64,000 bases of DNA, taken from contig NZ_JBLFFL010000002.1 in assembly GCF_051400755.1 (NCBI RefSeq), positions 620,001 through 684,000 of the forward strand, given 5' to 3'. A model generated the notes under the pieces. The model had not been told where the DNA came from. It saw nothing but the letters and a program-made list of their open reading frames with translations, and made no database searches. This document shows positions 54,291 through 62,595 of this stretch, piece after piece (within the stretch, counting starts at the first letter, position 1; each line of letters opens with the position of its first letter). The position numbers and the translations under genes were made by a program. This DNA comes from Parapedobacter sp051400755 (lineage in GTDB: Bacteria; Bacteroidota; Bacteroidia; Sphingobacteriales; Sphingobacteriaceae).

Positions 54291-55784
54291 ATGAAAAAGA
54301 TAAATAAATTTCCCTTAATTGCCTTTGCTGCTACAAGCTTCTTAGTTAGTTGTGAATTCAGCGACCTGGATGTCCCCAATGAAAATACGCCTGACAGACT
54401 AAAAGTATTAAACACGCCTGAAGACGTATACACGTTGGCTGGTGGGACGTACAACACCATATTTTATGGAGAGCAAAGCGCCGATGGCGTGAAACCCATG
54501 CTGGCCGTGGCAGCCGACAACGTCACCTGCTCATATGGTAATTTCGATATGCGCTGGATGGCCAATGAGCCCCGCGATTTGGCCTGGGATAATTCACCTA
54601 CCTATGGCACGGAGAGCCAAAATAGGTATACGTATAACCAGTGGTATTCAGCCGTTGGCTCGGCTTCGGATGTGTTGACCATGATCGATCAAGAAGGGAT
54701 GGAGATTGTGGTAAACGGTGTGGACCGGACGCAGCTTACCCGGGCAATGGCCAAATTCGGGCTGGGGATGGCATACGGAAACCTTGCTTTGCTGTACGAC
54801 AAAGCCCATGTCGTTGACAATGTAATAACCGCAGAGCCCACGCTCGATTCAGCTGTTCCGTACCAGCAAGTGGCTGCCGCCGCCATCGCTTACCTGGAAG
54901 AGGCACTGGCATTGACCGAAGATTCCTATACCCTTCCTGCATCATGGTTTGGCACGGCCGGAGATTGGAGCGGTGCTGATTTCAAAAAGCTCATTAACAC
55001 ATCCATTGCCCGTATCCTGGCCTATCTTCCGAGGAACAAGACAGAGCTCGCCGCAGTGGACTGGGTCCGCGTGAAAACCCTTGCCGATGCGGGCATTACC
55101 AGCAGCTGGATGATCGAAGCGGACAACAATATCTGGCAGTTTGAAGGAGATTTCTACACCACTACCACCGGATGGGGAAGGGTCGATATGTATGTGGCAC
55201 ACCTGATGGAACCATCTTTGCCCCAGCATTGGGACGAACGTCCAAACCCTGCACAACCCACAAACCCATTGGATAAGCGCTTAGGGACTGATTTTCAGTA
55301 TATGCCGTCCAATGACTTTCCTGTCGAACGGGGAACCTATCATTTCAGCTGTTACCGCTTTAGCCGATATGATGATGTGTTTGTCAGCACTACCGGTGGT
55401 ATTGGACCGAAACCCAACATGCTGCTATCTGAAAATGATTTGCTGAGGGCAGAGGCCAGCGCTTATACCGGAGATCTGGCAGGTGCCGCAGCCATTATCA
55501 ATGCAGGAACCCGTGTTACCCGTGGCGGCCTCGCGCCCGTAGGGGCTGATCTGGACGATATCATCGATGCCATACACCACGAAAGGCATGTGGAACTCTA
55601 TGCTACCGGGGGGCAGATACATTTTTATGAAATGCGGAAATTAGACCTTTTGCAAAGGGGTACGCCTTTGCAGCTGCCGATACCTGGCCAGGTTCTCCAG
55701 CTTTTTGGATTAACCGAGTACTACACGTTCGGAAGGACGGCCAATGCCGATGGCATCGGCACATCCAACGGCGGCTGGAGATAG
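54291..55784 (+). CDS. SusD/RagB-family outer-membrane lipoprotein (fourth pair)
   Basis: A 497-residue SusD-like lipoprotein (lipobox LVSC, then EFSDLDVPNENTPDRLKVLN). Typical parts are LAGGTYNTIFYGEQSADGVK, LLSENDLLRAEASAYTGDLA and IHHERHVELYATGGQIHFYE, a variant of the late family motif. It completes a two-gene locus; no accessory binding protein follows. A terminator lies 25 nt after the stop. Confidence 0.92.
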   Translation: MKKINKFPLIAFAATSFLVSCEFSDLDVPNENTPDRLKVLNTPEDVYTLAGGTYNTIFYGEQSADGVKPMLAVAADNVTCSYGNFDMRWMANEPRDLAWDNSPTYGTESQNRYTYNQWYSAVGSASDVLTMIDQEGMEIVVNGVDRTQLTRAMAKFGLGMAYGNLALLYDKAHVVDNVITAEPTLDSAVPYQQVAAAAIAYLEEALALTEDSYTLPASWFGTAGDWSGADFKKLINTSIARILAYLPRNKTELAAVDWVRVKTLADAGITSSWMIEADNNIWQFEGDFYTTTTGWGRVDMYVAHLMEPSLPQHWDERPNPAQPTNPLDKRLGTDFQYMPSNDFPVERGTYHFSCYRFSRYDDVFVSTTGGIGPKPNMLLSENDLLRAEASAYTGDLAGAAAIINAGTRVTRGGLAPVGADLDDIIDAIHHERHVELYATGGQIHFYEMRKLDLLQRGTPLQLPIPGQVLQLFGLTEYYTFGRTANADGIGTSNGGWR

Positions 55785-55808
55785 TGCCTAAACCGGTAAT
55801 CTATCGTT

Positions 55809-55835
55809 AAAAAGGGGCTCTTAGGCCCCTTTTTT
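55809..55835. terminator. Terminator shared by susD and the convergent methyltransferase gene
   Basis: AAAAAGGGGC (55809-55818) pairs with GCCCCTTTTT (55825-55834), loop TCTTAG. The stop codon of the convergent methyltransferase gene (TAA on the minus strand, 55823-55821) lies in the loop, so one arm of the hairpin is coding sequence. Confidence 0.85.
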
Positions 55836-56525
55836 GGGCTCCATCCTCACCAGATACTGATCGTATTCATCCTCATAAAGCACCTGTACTACCCATCCCT
55901 CGGCCCGGGCCAGCTGGATCAGGGTTTTCTGGTCAATGAATAACCAACTGAACTGCGCTCCATATATTCCCTTGTATTCGTACCGGTATTGGATTTCGCC
56001 ATAATATCCGCTGGGCTTTTTTACTGTGCTGTCTGCGTAGAGATACGCAATATCCGAGGAGTCGAAGAGCAACTGACCGCCTGTATTGAGCAAGGATCGG
56101 CTATGGCGGAACAGGGCTCTTAATCCATCCATCGTGCCTGCGATGCCAATGCCATTCATCATGAATAACAACGTGTCGTACGTTCCTTCCTGGTACTGGA
56201 AGAAATCGGCGCAGACAACATGTTGCACGCCGCGCTCGCGCATGACCGCACAGGCCTGGGGTGAATGCTCCAAGGCGGTTACATCCATATGCTGTGCTTG
56301 CAGATACAGCGCATGACCGCCAGCCCCGGCACCTACATCCAGTACAGGGCCGTCACATAACGCCAGGGCGATATGCTCCAATTCGGGAAAGTCATTGGGC
56401 GCACGGAAAAACTCGTCGACCGGCATTTCCTCGATATCGCCATAACTGGTATGCAACAGGAGCTTGCCACCTGTTCTTCCGTGGAAGTGGTCGTGGAGCG
56501 CTTGGCCAAGGACATCGTGTGTCAT
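55821..56525 (-). CDS. Class I SAM-dependent methyltransferase
   Basis: A 234-residue methyltransferase of unknown substrate. SAM-binding motif I is GPVLDVGAGAGGHALYL, followed by the acidic motif II in MDVTALEHSP and the later LLFMMNGIGIAGTMDGL and GGQLLFDSSD. ATG 56525 is chosen, because the longer frame starts inside pncB. It lies directly after pncB (the stop codon is 2 bases before the start), suggesting co-transcription. The last codons (KKGA) are encoded by the arm of a terminator hairpin. Confidence 0.83.
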   Translation of the reverse strand: MTHDVLGQALHDHFHGRTGGKLLLHTSYGDIEEMPVDEFFRAPNDFPELEHIALALCDGPVLDVGAGAGGHALYLQAQHMDVTALEHSPQACAVMRERGVQHVVCADFFQYQEGTYDTLLFMMNGIGIAGTMDGLRALFRHSRSLLNTGGQLLFDSSDIAYLYADSTVKKPSGYYGEIQYRYEYKGIYGAQFSWLFIDQKTLIQLARAEGWVVQVLYEDEYDQYLVRMEPKKGA

Positions 56526-56526
56526 G

Positions 56527-57690
56527 CTATGGAATGTGAAGGATCTGTTTGGCAAGTGCGATGGTGGCTTCGTCGCCGGTATGTTTGCCAGGTTCGTCGG
56601 AGAGCTTGATGACGGGTGTCCATTGGGCTTCTTCGGGAAAAGCCTCGATCATCTTGATGACGATATTCATGGGCAGCAATCCCACGTCATTGGTGAAGTT
56701 GGTACCGATGCCGAAGGACATGCCGATGCGGCCGCGGCAATATTCGGCGATGCGGGCGACTTTCTCATAATTCAGGCCATCGGAGAAAATGATGGTTTTG
56801 GATAGGGGGTCGATGCCTTTCTGCTGGTAGTGCCGGATGGTGTTGTCGGCAAACACCAGCGGGTCGCCGCTATCGTGGCGCACGCCATCGAATAATTTGG
56901 TGAGTTTCTTATCGAATTGTGTAAAAAAAACATCGGTGGTATACGTGTCGGAAAGGGCAATGCCCAAGTCTCCTCGGTACACATCGGACCAATGCTCCAG
57001 CCCCAGGAGGTTGGCCATCTTGAATCCGTATTTGGCGGCATGGAACATGAACCATTCGTGGGCGTGGGTGCCGATGGGTTTGGTTTGGTACCGCATGGCC
57101 ATGTGCACGTTGCTGGTGCCGATGAATGTGCCTTCGCCGTATTGCCGGAGAGCCTGCACGACCAGCCGGTGTACGGCGTAAGAATGGCGTCTGCGCGTGC
57201 CGAATTCGGCAATGGTGATGCCCAGCTGGCGATATTGCTCGATCTTTTGGCGGGCCGTGGCGACGACCTGCTCGTCCGGTTGCCGCTGTTGGCCGGCCAG
57301 CTGATAATACAATTCGCATATCAGGGACATAATGGGCACTTCCCACAGGATGGTGCGGTACCAGTATCCTTGTATCGCTACGTGGAGGTCTTCGCCGTGT
57401 TGCTGGATATGCACTTCCTCCGGATCGTACCGGTAGCCCTGCAGGAAATCGAAGTAGGTGGGATCGATGTACGGGCAGGTATCGGCGAAATAGTATTTTT
57501 CCTGCCGTGTCAATTGCAGCTTGGCCAGGTCATCGATGGCGTTGCGCAGCTCCTCGGCAAATCCTTTCGGAAAGCCATGCCCGCCTCGGTTGATAAACTG
57601 GTACTTCGCCTTGGCCTTGGGAAATTGCTTCACCACGGCGTGTTGCATGGTGAATTTGTAGAAGTCGTTGTCCAGTATGGAGTTGATCAT
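56527..57690 (-). CDS. pncB: Nicotinate phosphoribosyltransferase
   Basis: A 387-residue enzyme joining nicotinate to PRPP, with ATP hydrolysis, in NAD salvage. The N-terminus ILDNDFYKFTMQHAVVKQFP and INRGGHGFPKGFAEELRN are family hallmarks. FGTRRRHSYAVHRLVVQAL contains phosphate-binding basic residues, and GVRHDSGDPLVFADNTIRHY includes the PRPP/nicotinate site. Length and order match bacterial PncB. It follows the SGNH hydrolase gene by 13 nt and precedes the methyltransferase gene. Confidence 0.95.
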   Translation of the reverse strand: MINSILDNDFYKFTMQHAVVKQFPKAKAKYQFINRGGHGFPKGFAEELRNAIDDLAKLQLTRQEKYYFADTCPYIDPTYFDFLQGYRYDPEEVHIQQHGEDLHVAIQGYWYRTILWEVPIMSLICELYYQLAGQQRQPDEQVVATARQKIEQYRQLGITIAEFGTRRRHSYAVHRLVVQALRQYGEGTFIGTSNVHMAMRYQTKPIGTHAHEWFMFHAAKYGFKMANLLGLEHWSDVYRGDLGIALSDTYTTDVFFTQFDKKLTKLFDGVRHDSGDPLVFADNTIRHYQQKGIDPLSKTIIFSDGLNYEKVARIAEYCRGRIGMSFGIGTNFTNDVGLLPMNIVIKMIEAFPEEAQWTPVIKLSDEPGKHTGDEATIALAKQILHIP

Positions 57691-57703
57691 CCGCGTCCCA
57701 TCC

Positions 57704-58459
57704 CTATTTCACCGTACTTAACCACGCTTCGGCCATCAATTGGGCACCGGCCAGTGTGGTGTGCACACCGTCTCCCGTCCAATATTCAGGCGAGACCTGT
57801 TTGGTGGCTTCGTCAAAAACGCGTTGGTAGGGGATGAAGGCGGCCTTGTACGCTGTGGCGATCTCCCGGGCTGCCTGGCGGTATTCATCAAATGCCGGAT
57901 ACCAAGCGTCCGTCACCGCTTTGACGTTGTTGACGGCGAAGGGTTCGCCGATGATGAGTTTTACATTGGGGAGCGCTGCCAACGTGCGGTCGAGCAACTT
58001 CCGGTAATCGTCGCGATATACCTGCACGGTGCCCTTGTAGTCGCCGTTGAGCGTATGCCAATAATCGTTGACGCCGATGAGGATACTCAGAATAGTTGGT
58101 TTGATGGCCAAGCAGTCCTGATCCCAGCGTTCAGCTAATTGGTGTACCTTGTTGCCGCTGATGCCCTTATTGTAGATGGTGGGCCGTTGGGAAGCATGGG
58201 CGTGCAGCAGCCGCGCCGCGGCGAGGAAGGCATATCCATTGCCCAATGCGCGACTATTATTGGGTGTGTTGTTTTCTTTATCGCGGCCTGCATCGGTGAT
58301 GGAGTCGCCCTGGAACAGGATGACGTCGTTCGGCTGTATCCGGATAGCCGGTGCTGAATGGGTCGAGGCGGTCGCTGCGCTTACGATTTCGGGGAGGCTG
58401 ATAGCCAATGCTGCTCCCTTGAGGGATGTGCTGATGAATGTTCTTCTGCTTTTATCCAT
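57704..58459 (-). CDS. SGNH/GDSL-family hydrolase, Tat-exported
   Basis: A 251-residue esterase or deacetylase of the SGNH superfamily. The signal peptide has a twin-arginine motif (SRRTFIS) and hydrophobic core, so export in a folded state is likely. Catalytic blocks are complete: ILFQGDSITDAG (Ser), NKGISGNKV (Gly), IGVNDYW (Asn) and TGDGVHTTLAGAQLMAEAWL (Asp and His). ATG 58459 is chosen to give a standard Tat signal. Substrate unknown; acetylated carbohydrates are common in the family. Confidence 0.9.
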   Translation of the reverse strand: MDKSRRTFISTSLKGAALAISLPEIVSAATASTHSAPAIRIQPNDVILFQGDSITDAGRDKENNTPNNSRALGNGYAFLAAARLLHAHASQRPTIYNKGISGNKVHQLAERWDQDCLAIKPTILSILIGVNDYWHTLNGDYKGTVQVYRDDYRKLLDRTLAALPNVKLIIGEPFAVNNVKAVTDAWYPAFDEYRQAAREIATAYKAAFIPYQRVFDEATKQVSPEYWTGDGVHTTLAGAQLMAEAWLSTVK

Positions 58460-58501
58460 GGTCAATAATGGGTTTGATGATTCAAAGATAGCCATTTAAA
58501 T

Positions 58502-58525
58502 GAAAAAAGGAGGTTTCCCTCCTTT
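58502..58525 (-). terminator. Terminator of the DUF6600 gene
   Basis: On the minus strand an 8-bp stem AAAGGAGG / CCTCCTTT with a GAAA loop is followed by a T run. Confidence 0.78.
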
Positions 58526-58551
58526 CACTACTTAAAAAAACTGATGTATGA

Positions 58552-59862
58552 TTATCCTCTTCCCCGTCCGGAACTTCCCCGCTCGGACGACCTGCTGCGC
58601 GTGGCGCTGCTGCTTTTCCGCTCGGAACTCCGGCTTGTGGATACGCTTGGGCGTGATGTGGCGCGCGACGATACGGTGGGCTGACGGCTGGGGGCGCTTT
58701 TTTGTGCGCTAGGCGCACTGTTTTGTACCCGTGGTGCACTGCTGCGCATGCGCGGGGCGTTGCCGCCGTTGCTGCGCGTGGTGGCTGACGAGGTTTTTAC
58801 CGCAGTTGTACTTCGTTCACCCGTTCCCCTTTGGCGGCTGCTCATTTCAGGGCGACTGGCAGTAGGGCGTGCATTGCTGCTTCGCTGGCTACCGGGTGTT
58901 GCTACGGCTTTCCGGCTTTCCGATGAGGTGCGTGATGCGCGTGCGCTGCTTCTTTCCGGTGCAGACGAGCTGCGTGGCGCTACTGCTGATCCACGTGTTG
59001 CTGAACCCCGTGTTGCCGAAGAACTGCGCGGGGCGGCAGCTTCCGACCGACTGCCGCTGCGTGAGCTGGATGAGCGTACCGCGCTTCGTGCATCTGATAC
59101 CTGTGCAGGCCTTGCCGATGTACGGCTATTGCGGTCTACTTCCGGACGGTAAAGGCTTACCGAACGGCTGCTTACTGCTGCCCTTCCGGGGCGTGAGGCG
59201 TTGTTGATCTGCCTTACGGGAACCTGGCTGCGGGTAACGCGTTCGATCTCGCTGCGCCGCGGACCGCTCACATACGTGCGGTTGTTGTACACGTACGTGT
59301 TGTTGATGATCGTGGTGCGATTATAGATGGTCACGCGGTTTCGATACGGTACATAGTAGCTATAGAGCCTTGGACTGCAGATGTAGCGTTGGGGTACGAA
59401 TATCCAATGGTGATGCGGTATGCCGATGCTGACATTGATGCTCATACGGGGGGCTAATGGTGCCCATCCGTAATAGCCGTCGCCGCTCCTCCAGCTGACC
59501 CAAGCGGGTCCCCATTCGTAACCAGGTATCCAGGCCCAGCCGTAGTAGTCCGTATATTCCCAGCGCCCGTAATGGAACGGTGCCCATCCCCATGTGTAGT
59601 CTGATACCCATGTGTTGCCGTAGGAGGTCATCACCCAATGTCCATTAGTGGCATAGGGCTGAAAACCCGGTTCGGCGTCTGGCAACCAGATGTACCCGTA
59701 TTCGGGATCGTCTACCCATTCCCCGTAGGGCGCGAGTTCGTCATAAAATGTTTGAAATGAAACGCTCATGCCGGGCTGAGCCTTCACGGTGTTGGAGGCG
59801 GCAATGGCCAAGAAGGCTAATGCAACCAATACTGATCGTCCGGCTTTCGTTAACGTTTTCAT
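58552..59862 (-). CDS. DUF6600-like exported protein with Ser/Arg-rich tail
   Basis: A 436-residue protein with a cleavable signal peptide (ending near TVKAQ). Residues about 35-140 hold repeated Trp/Tyr/Gly-rich motifs: FYDELAPYGEWVDDPEYGYI, WGWAPFHYGRWEYTDYYGWA, WIPGYEWGPAWVSWRSGDGY, the DUF6600 pattern. A short YNNRTYVSGPRRSEIERVTR section follows. The last 240 residues are a low-complexity, strongly basic Ser/Arg/Ala tail (for example SARASRTSSESRKA). Its high positive charge suggests binding to an anionic surface polymer or the cell wall. It is monocistronic and divergent from mlaE. Function unknown. Confidence 0.75.
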   Translation of the reverse strand: MKTLTKAGRSVLVALAFLAIAASNTVKAQPGMSVSFQTFYDELAPYGEWVDDPEYGYIWLPDAEPGFQPYATNGHWVMTSYGNTWVSDYTWGWAPFHYGRWEYTDYYGWAWIPGYEWGPAWVSWRSGDGYYGWAPLAPRMSINVSIGIPHHHWIFVPQRYICSPRLYSYYVPYRNRVTIYNRTTIINNTYVYNNRTYVSGPRRSEIERVTRSQVPVRQINNASRPGRAAVSSRSVSLYRPEVDRNSRTSARPAQVSDARSAVRSSSSRSGSRSEAAAPRSSSATRGSATRGSAVAPRSSSAPERSSARASRTSSESRKAVATPGSQRSSNARPTASRPEMSSRQRGTGERSTTAVKTSSATTRSNGGNAPRMRSSAPRVQNSAPSAQKSAPSRQPTVSSRATSRPSVSTSRSSERKSSSATRSRSSERGSSGRGRG

Positions 59863-60035
59863 GATATGTTGATTTAAATGTACCACACTTTTATTCGTTA
59901 TCTGGTGGTATGACTGCGCGGATAGACCGATGGTTTAATGGCCGGTGTGGACCCTCTCTAAATTGTTACGGCGGATGTTTGGAGAACATTTTCCCGAAAT
60001 ACGTGTTAACATAAGGATATTAGAGGCATTTTATC

Positions 60036-60043
60036 TAAGTTTG
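60036..60043 (+). promoter_or_regulatory. -7 promoter element of mlaEFD
   Basis: TAAGTTTG matches the -7 consensus and lies 24 nt before the mlaE start. No strong -33 TTTG is present at the expected distance. Confidence 0.45.
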
Positions 60044-60067
60044 CAGCCTTAACTGCTCATATTCCTG

Positions 60068-60829
60068 ATGATAAAAAAGATACAACGTACACTGATCGAA
60101 CTGGCCAATATTCATCGGTTTGTCATGCGTTTCTTCAGGGAGCTATTCCGGCCGCCCTATGAGTTTAAGGAAATCATCCGGCAGTGCTTTGAAGTAGGGT
60201 GGAAGTCGCTGCCGCTGATATCGCTTACCGGCTTCATCACGGGCATTGTATTCACCAATCAGTCCCGTCCTTCCTTGGCCGAATTTGGCGCGACCTCGTG
60301 GTTGCCGGCGCTGATATCCATCGCGATCATCCGGGCATTGGCACCGCTGGTAACCGCACTGATCGCGTCAGGCAAGGTGGGCTCTCAGATCGGGGCTGAA
60401 CTGGGCTCGATGAAAGTAACCGAGCAGATCGATGCCATGGAAGTGTCGGGTACGAATCCCTTTAAGTTTTTGGTCGTGAGCCGGGTGTTGGCCACGACGA
60501 TCAGCATACCTGTTCTTTCCCTATATACGGCTGCCGTTGCGCTGTTGGGTGCTTTCCTGAGCGTCAATCAGGGCGAAAACACGAGCTTTCGCGTATACTT
60601 CGATCAGGTATTTGAGGCGGTCACTTATCTGGATGTTTTTTCATTGGTATTGAAGGCGGTGGCATTTGGGTTTACCATCGGCATCGTGGGCTGTTATCAG
60701 GGATACCACTCTTCTAAGGGTACCGAGGGTGTGGGCCGGGCAGCCAACTGGGCGGTGGTGATGTCCATGTTCCTGATATTTATTGAAGAGATATTGATTG
60801 TGCAAATTATTCAGGCAATGCGGGCTTAA
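60068..60829 (+). CDS. mlaE: MlaE-family ABC transporter permease
   Basis: A 253-residue inner-membrane permease of the Mla/MCE lipid transporter, with about five hydrophobic segments. Family motifs include ITGIVFTNQSRPSLAEFGAT, IRALAPLVTALIASGKVGSQ and IGAELGSMKVTEQIDAMEVS, plus the late FTIGIVGCYQGYHSSKGTEG. In Bacteroidetes this complex maintains outer-membrane lipid asymmetry. mlaF begins 2 nt after its stop, so the three genes form an operon. mlaB and mlaC are not adjacent. Confidence 0.93.
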   Translation: MIKKIQRTLIELANIHRFVMRFFRELFRPPYEFKEIIRQCFEVGWKSLPLISLTGFITGIVFTNQSRPSLAEFGATSWLPALISIAIIRALAPLVTALIASGKVGSQIGAELGSMKVTEQIDAMEVSGTNPFKFLVVSRVLATTISIPVLSLYTAAVALLGAFLSVNQGENTSFRVYFDQVFEAVTYLDVFSLVLKAVAFGFTIGIVGCYQGYHSSKGTEGVGRAANWAVVMSMFLIFIEEILIVQIIQAMRA

Positions 60830-60831
60830 CC

Positions 60832-61605
60832 ATGTTGAAGACGGACGGACATATCGATTATAATACCCGGGTGATCAACGTGCTGGAGGTCAGCAAGTCG
60901 TTCGGCGATCTGCATGTTTTGCGCGGCGTGGATCTTCATTTGTTCAAGGGTGAAAACCTGGTGGTCCTGGGTCGTTCGGGCACGGGCAAATCGGTGCTGA
61001 TCAAATTGATATCCGGCTTATTGAAGCCGGATGCGGGTACCATTGAAGTATTGGGTGAGCAGGTGGATGAACTGGGTGAGAAGGAATTGCAGCAGCTTCG
61101 GTTGAAAATCGGCTTTTCGTTCCAAAACAGCGCACTGTATGACAGCATGACCGTACGGGCGAACCTGGAGTTTCCGTTGGTCCGGAATAAACGGCACCTT
61201 TCGCGTGCGGATATCAATCATGAAGTGGAGGATGTGCTGGATGCTGTGGGCTTGTTGCATACCATCAATCAGATGCCTTCGGAGTTGTCGGGCGGACAGC
61301 GGAAGCGGATCGGCATTGCACGTACGTTGATACTCCGCCCTGAAATCATGCTATACGATGAGCCCACGGCGGGTCTTGATCCCATCACGTGCATCGAGAT
61401 CAATGGGCTGATCAATGAGGTGCAGGAAAAATACAAGACATCGTCGATTATCATCACGCATGACCTGTCATGTGCCAAAAATGTGGGCAACCGTATCGTC
61501 ATGCTGCTCGAGGGAAGATTCGAACGGCAAGGAAATTTTGACGAGATCTTCGACACGGATGATGAACGGGTGAAGCCGTTTTATGACTATAATTTTATCA
61601 AATAA
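60832..61605 (+). CDS. mlaF: MlaF-family ABC transporter ATPase
   Basis: A 257-residue cytoplasmic ATPase. The Walker A is GRSGTGKS, the Q-loop lies in LKIGFSFQNSALYDSMTVR, the ABC signature is LSGGQRKR, Walker B is ILRPEIMLYDEPTAGLDP and the switch His is IITHDLSCAKN. FSFQNSALYDSMTV is typical of MlaF. It drives lipid transport by MlaE. An N-terminal extension, TDGHIDYNTRVIN, is longer than usual. mlaD follows after 3 nt. Confidence 0.94.
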   Translation: MLKTDGHIDYNTRVINVLEVSKSFGDLHVLRGVDLHLFKGENLVVLGRSGTGKSVLIKLISGLLKPDAGTIEVLGEQVDELGEKELQQLRLKIGFSFQNSALYDSMTVRANLEFPLVRNKRHLSRADINHEVEDVLDAVGLLHTINQMPSELSGGQRKRIGIARTLILRPEIMLYDEPTAGLDPITCIEINGLINEVQEKYKTSSIIITHDLSCAKNVGNRIVMLLEGRFERQGNFDEIFDTDDERVKPFYDYNFIK

Positions 61606-61608
61606 GCT

Positions 61609-62595
61609 ATGAGTGCTACAGAAAATAAACGTTCGGTTATCGTGGGGTTGTTTGTGCTGGTGGGGCTGATCATCTTGGTGGCTGGTATTTTGGTACTTGG
61701 CGGACAGCAAAACCGCTTCACGAAAACCATCACCGTGACTACCGTATTCAGTGATGTGAGCGGACTGAAAGCGGGGAATAATGTGTGGTTTTCCGGCGTG
61801 AAAATCGGCACCATTAAGGCAATCCGGTTTAAAAACCTCAAGGAGGTAGAGATATCCATGGTGATCGAGGAGGCCTCCCGGCAGTATATCCGCAAGGATG
61901 CGATGGCCAAAATAGGTTCCGAAAGTTTCATCGGTAATAAGCTGATCGTCATTGAAGGGGGAAGCAGCGATGTGCCACCCGTTGACGATGGTGATGTGTT
62001 GCAGACGGCACCTGCTGGCGGATTGGACGAGATGATGGCTACCTTGCAGGTGAACAATGAAAACCTGGTGGAGATCACCAAGAATTTCGGCGAATTGAGT
62101 GCCCGCGTGGCACGCGGCGAAGGTACCGTGGGCGCGTTGCTCACGGATTCGATGATGGCGACGAACATGAAGCTGATGATCGCGAACCTCAACCAGACGA
62201 CGGCTAATACGGCAAAGGCTTCGCTGGCGCTCAACCAATTGACGACGAAACTCAATCAGGAGGGCACGCTCATCAATGACCTGCTGACCGATACGGTTGT
62301 TTATGGCAATTTGCAGTCGGCCGTAGCGCAATTGGAGGGGATCACCCAAACGGCTTCGGCCTTGGTGACCAACCTGAATCAAACGGCCGGCAAATTGGAT
62401 GATCAGGACAATGCCGTGGGGGTGTTGCTCAACGACGCCGAAGCGGCTGAAAACATCCGGCAGACGTTGTACAACCTGGAGCAAAGCACGCAGAAGTTGG
62501 ATCAGAACATGGAGGCACTACAGCACAATTTTTTGTTCAGGGGATTTTTCCGGAAACAGGAGCGCGAAGCGGCTAAGGAAGCGAAACAGCAATAG
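61609..62595 (+). CDS. mlaD: MlaD-like MCE-domain lipid-binding protein
   Basis: A 328-residue protein with one N-terminal membrane anchor (VIVGLFVLVGLIILVAGILV), then an MCE domain at about residues 37-120 (VFSDVSGLKAGNNVWFSGVK, GSESFIGNKLIVIEGG). The rest is helical, with repeated short blocks (LLTDSMMATNMKLMIANLNQ, LLNDAEAAENIRQTLYNLEQ) predicted to form a coiled-coil needle across the periplasm. It is the third gene of the mlaEFD operon. Its 3' end overlaps the convergent mtaB gene by 23 nt. Confidence 0.92.
   Translation: MSATENKRSVIVGLFVLVGLIILVAGILVLGGQQNRFTKTITVTTVFSDVSGLKAGNNVWFSGVKIGTIKAIRFKNLKEVEISMVIEEASRQYIRKDAMAKIGSESFIGNKLIVIEGGSSDVPPVDDGDVLQTAPAGGLDEMMATLQVNNENLVEITKNFGELSARVARGEGTVGALLTDSMMATNMKLMIANLNQTTANTAKASLALNQLTTKLNQEGTLINDLLTDTVVYGNLQSAVAQLEGITQTASALVTNLNQTAGKLDDQDNAVGVLLNDAEAAENIRQTLYNLEQSTQKLDQNMEALQHNFLFRGFFRKQEREAAKEAKQQ

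Noticed and set aside
56917..57837. A 306-codon plus-strand frame opposite pncB and the SGNH hydrolase
   Set aside because: Spans the ends of two real genes on the other strand and has no family features.
58748..59152. Open frame opposite the Ser/Arg-rich tail
   Set aside because: Product of the low-complexity, GC-rich repeats of the DUF6600 gene; not an independent gene.
61468..62484. A 338-codon open frame on the minus strand opposite mlaF/mlaD
   Set aside because: It lies wholly antisense to well-supported genes, has a His/Gln-rich composition typical of reversed coding DNA, and shows no domain.
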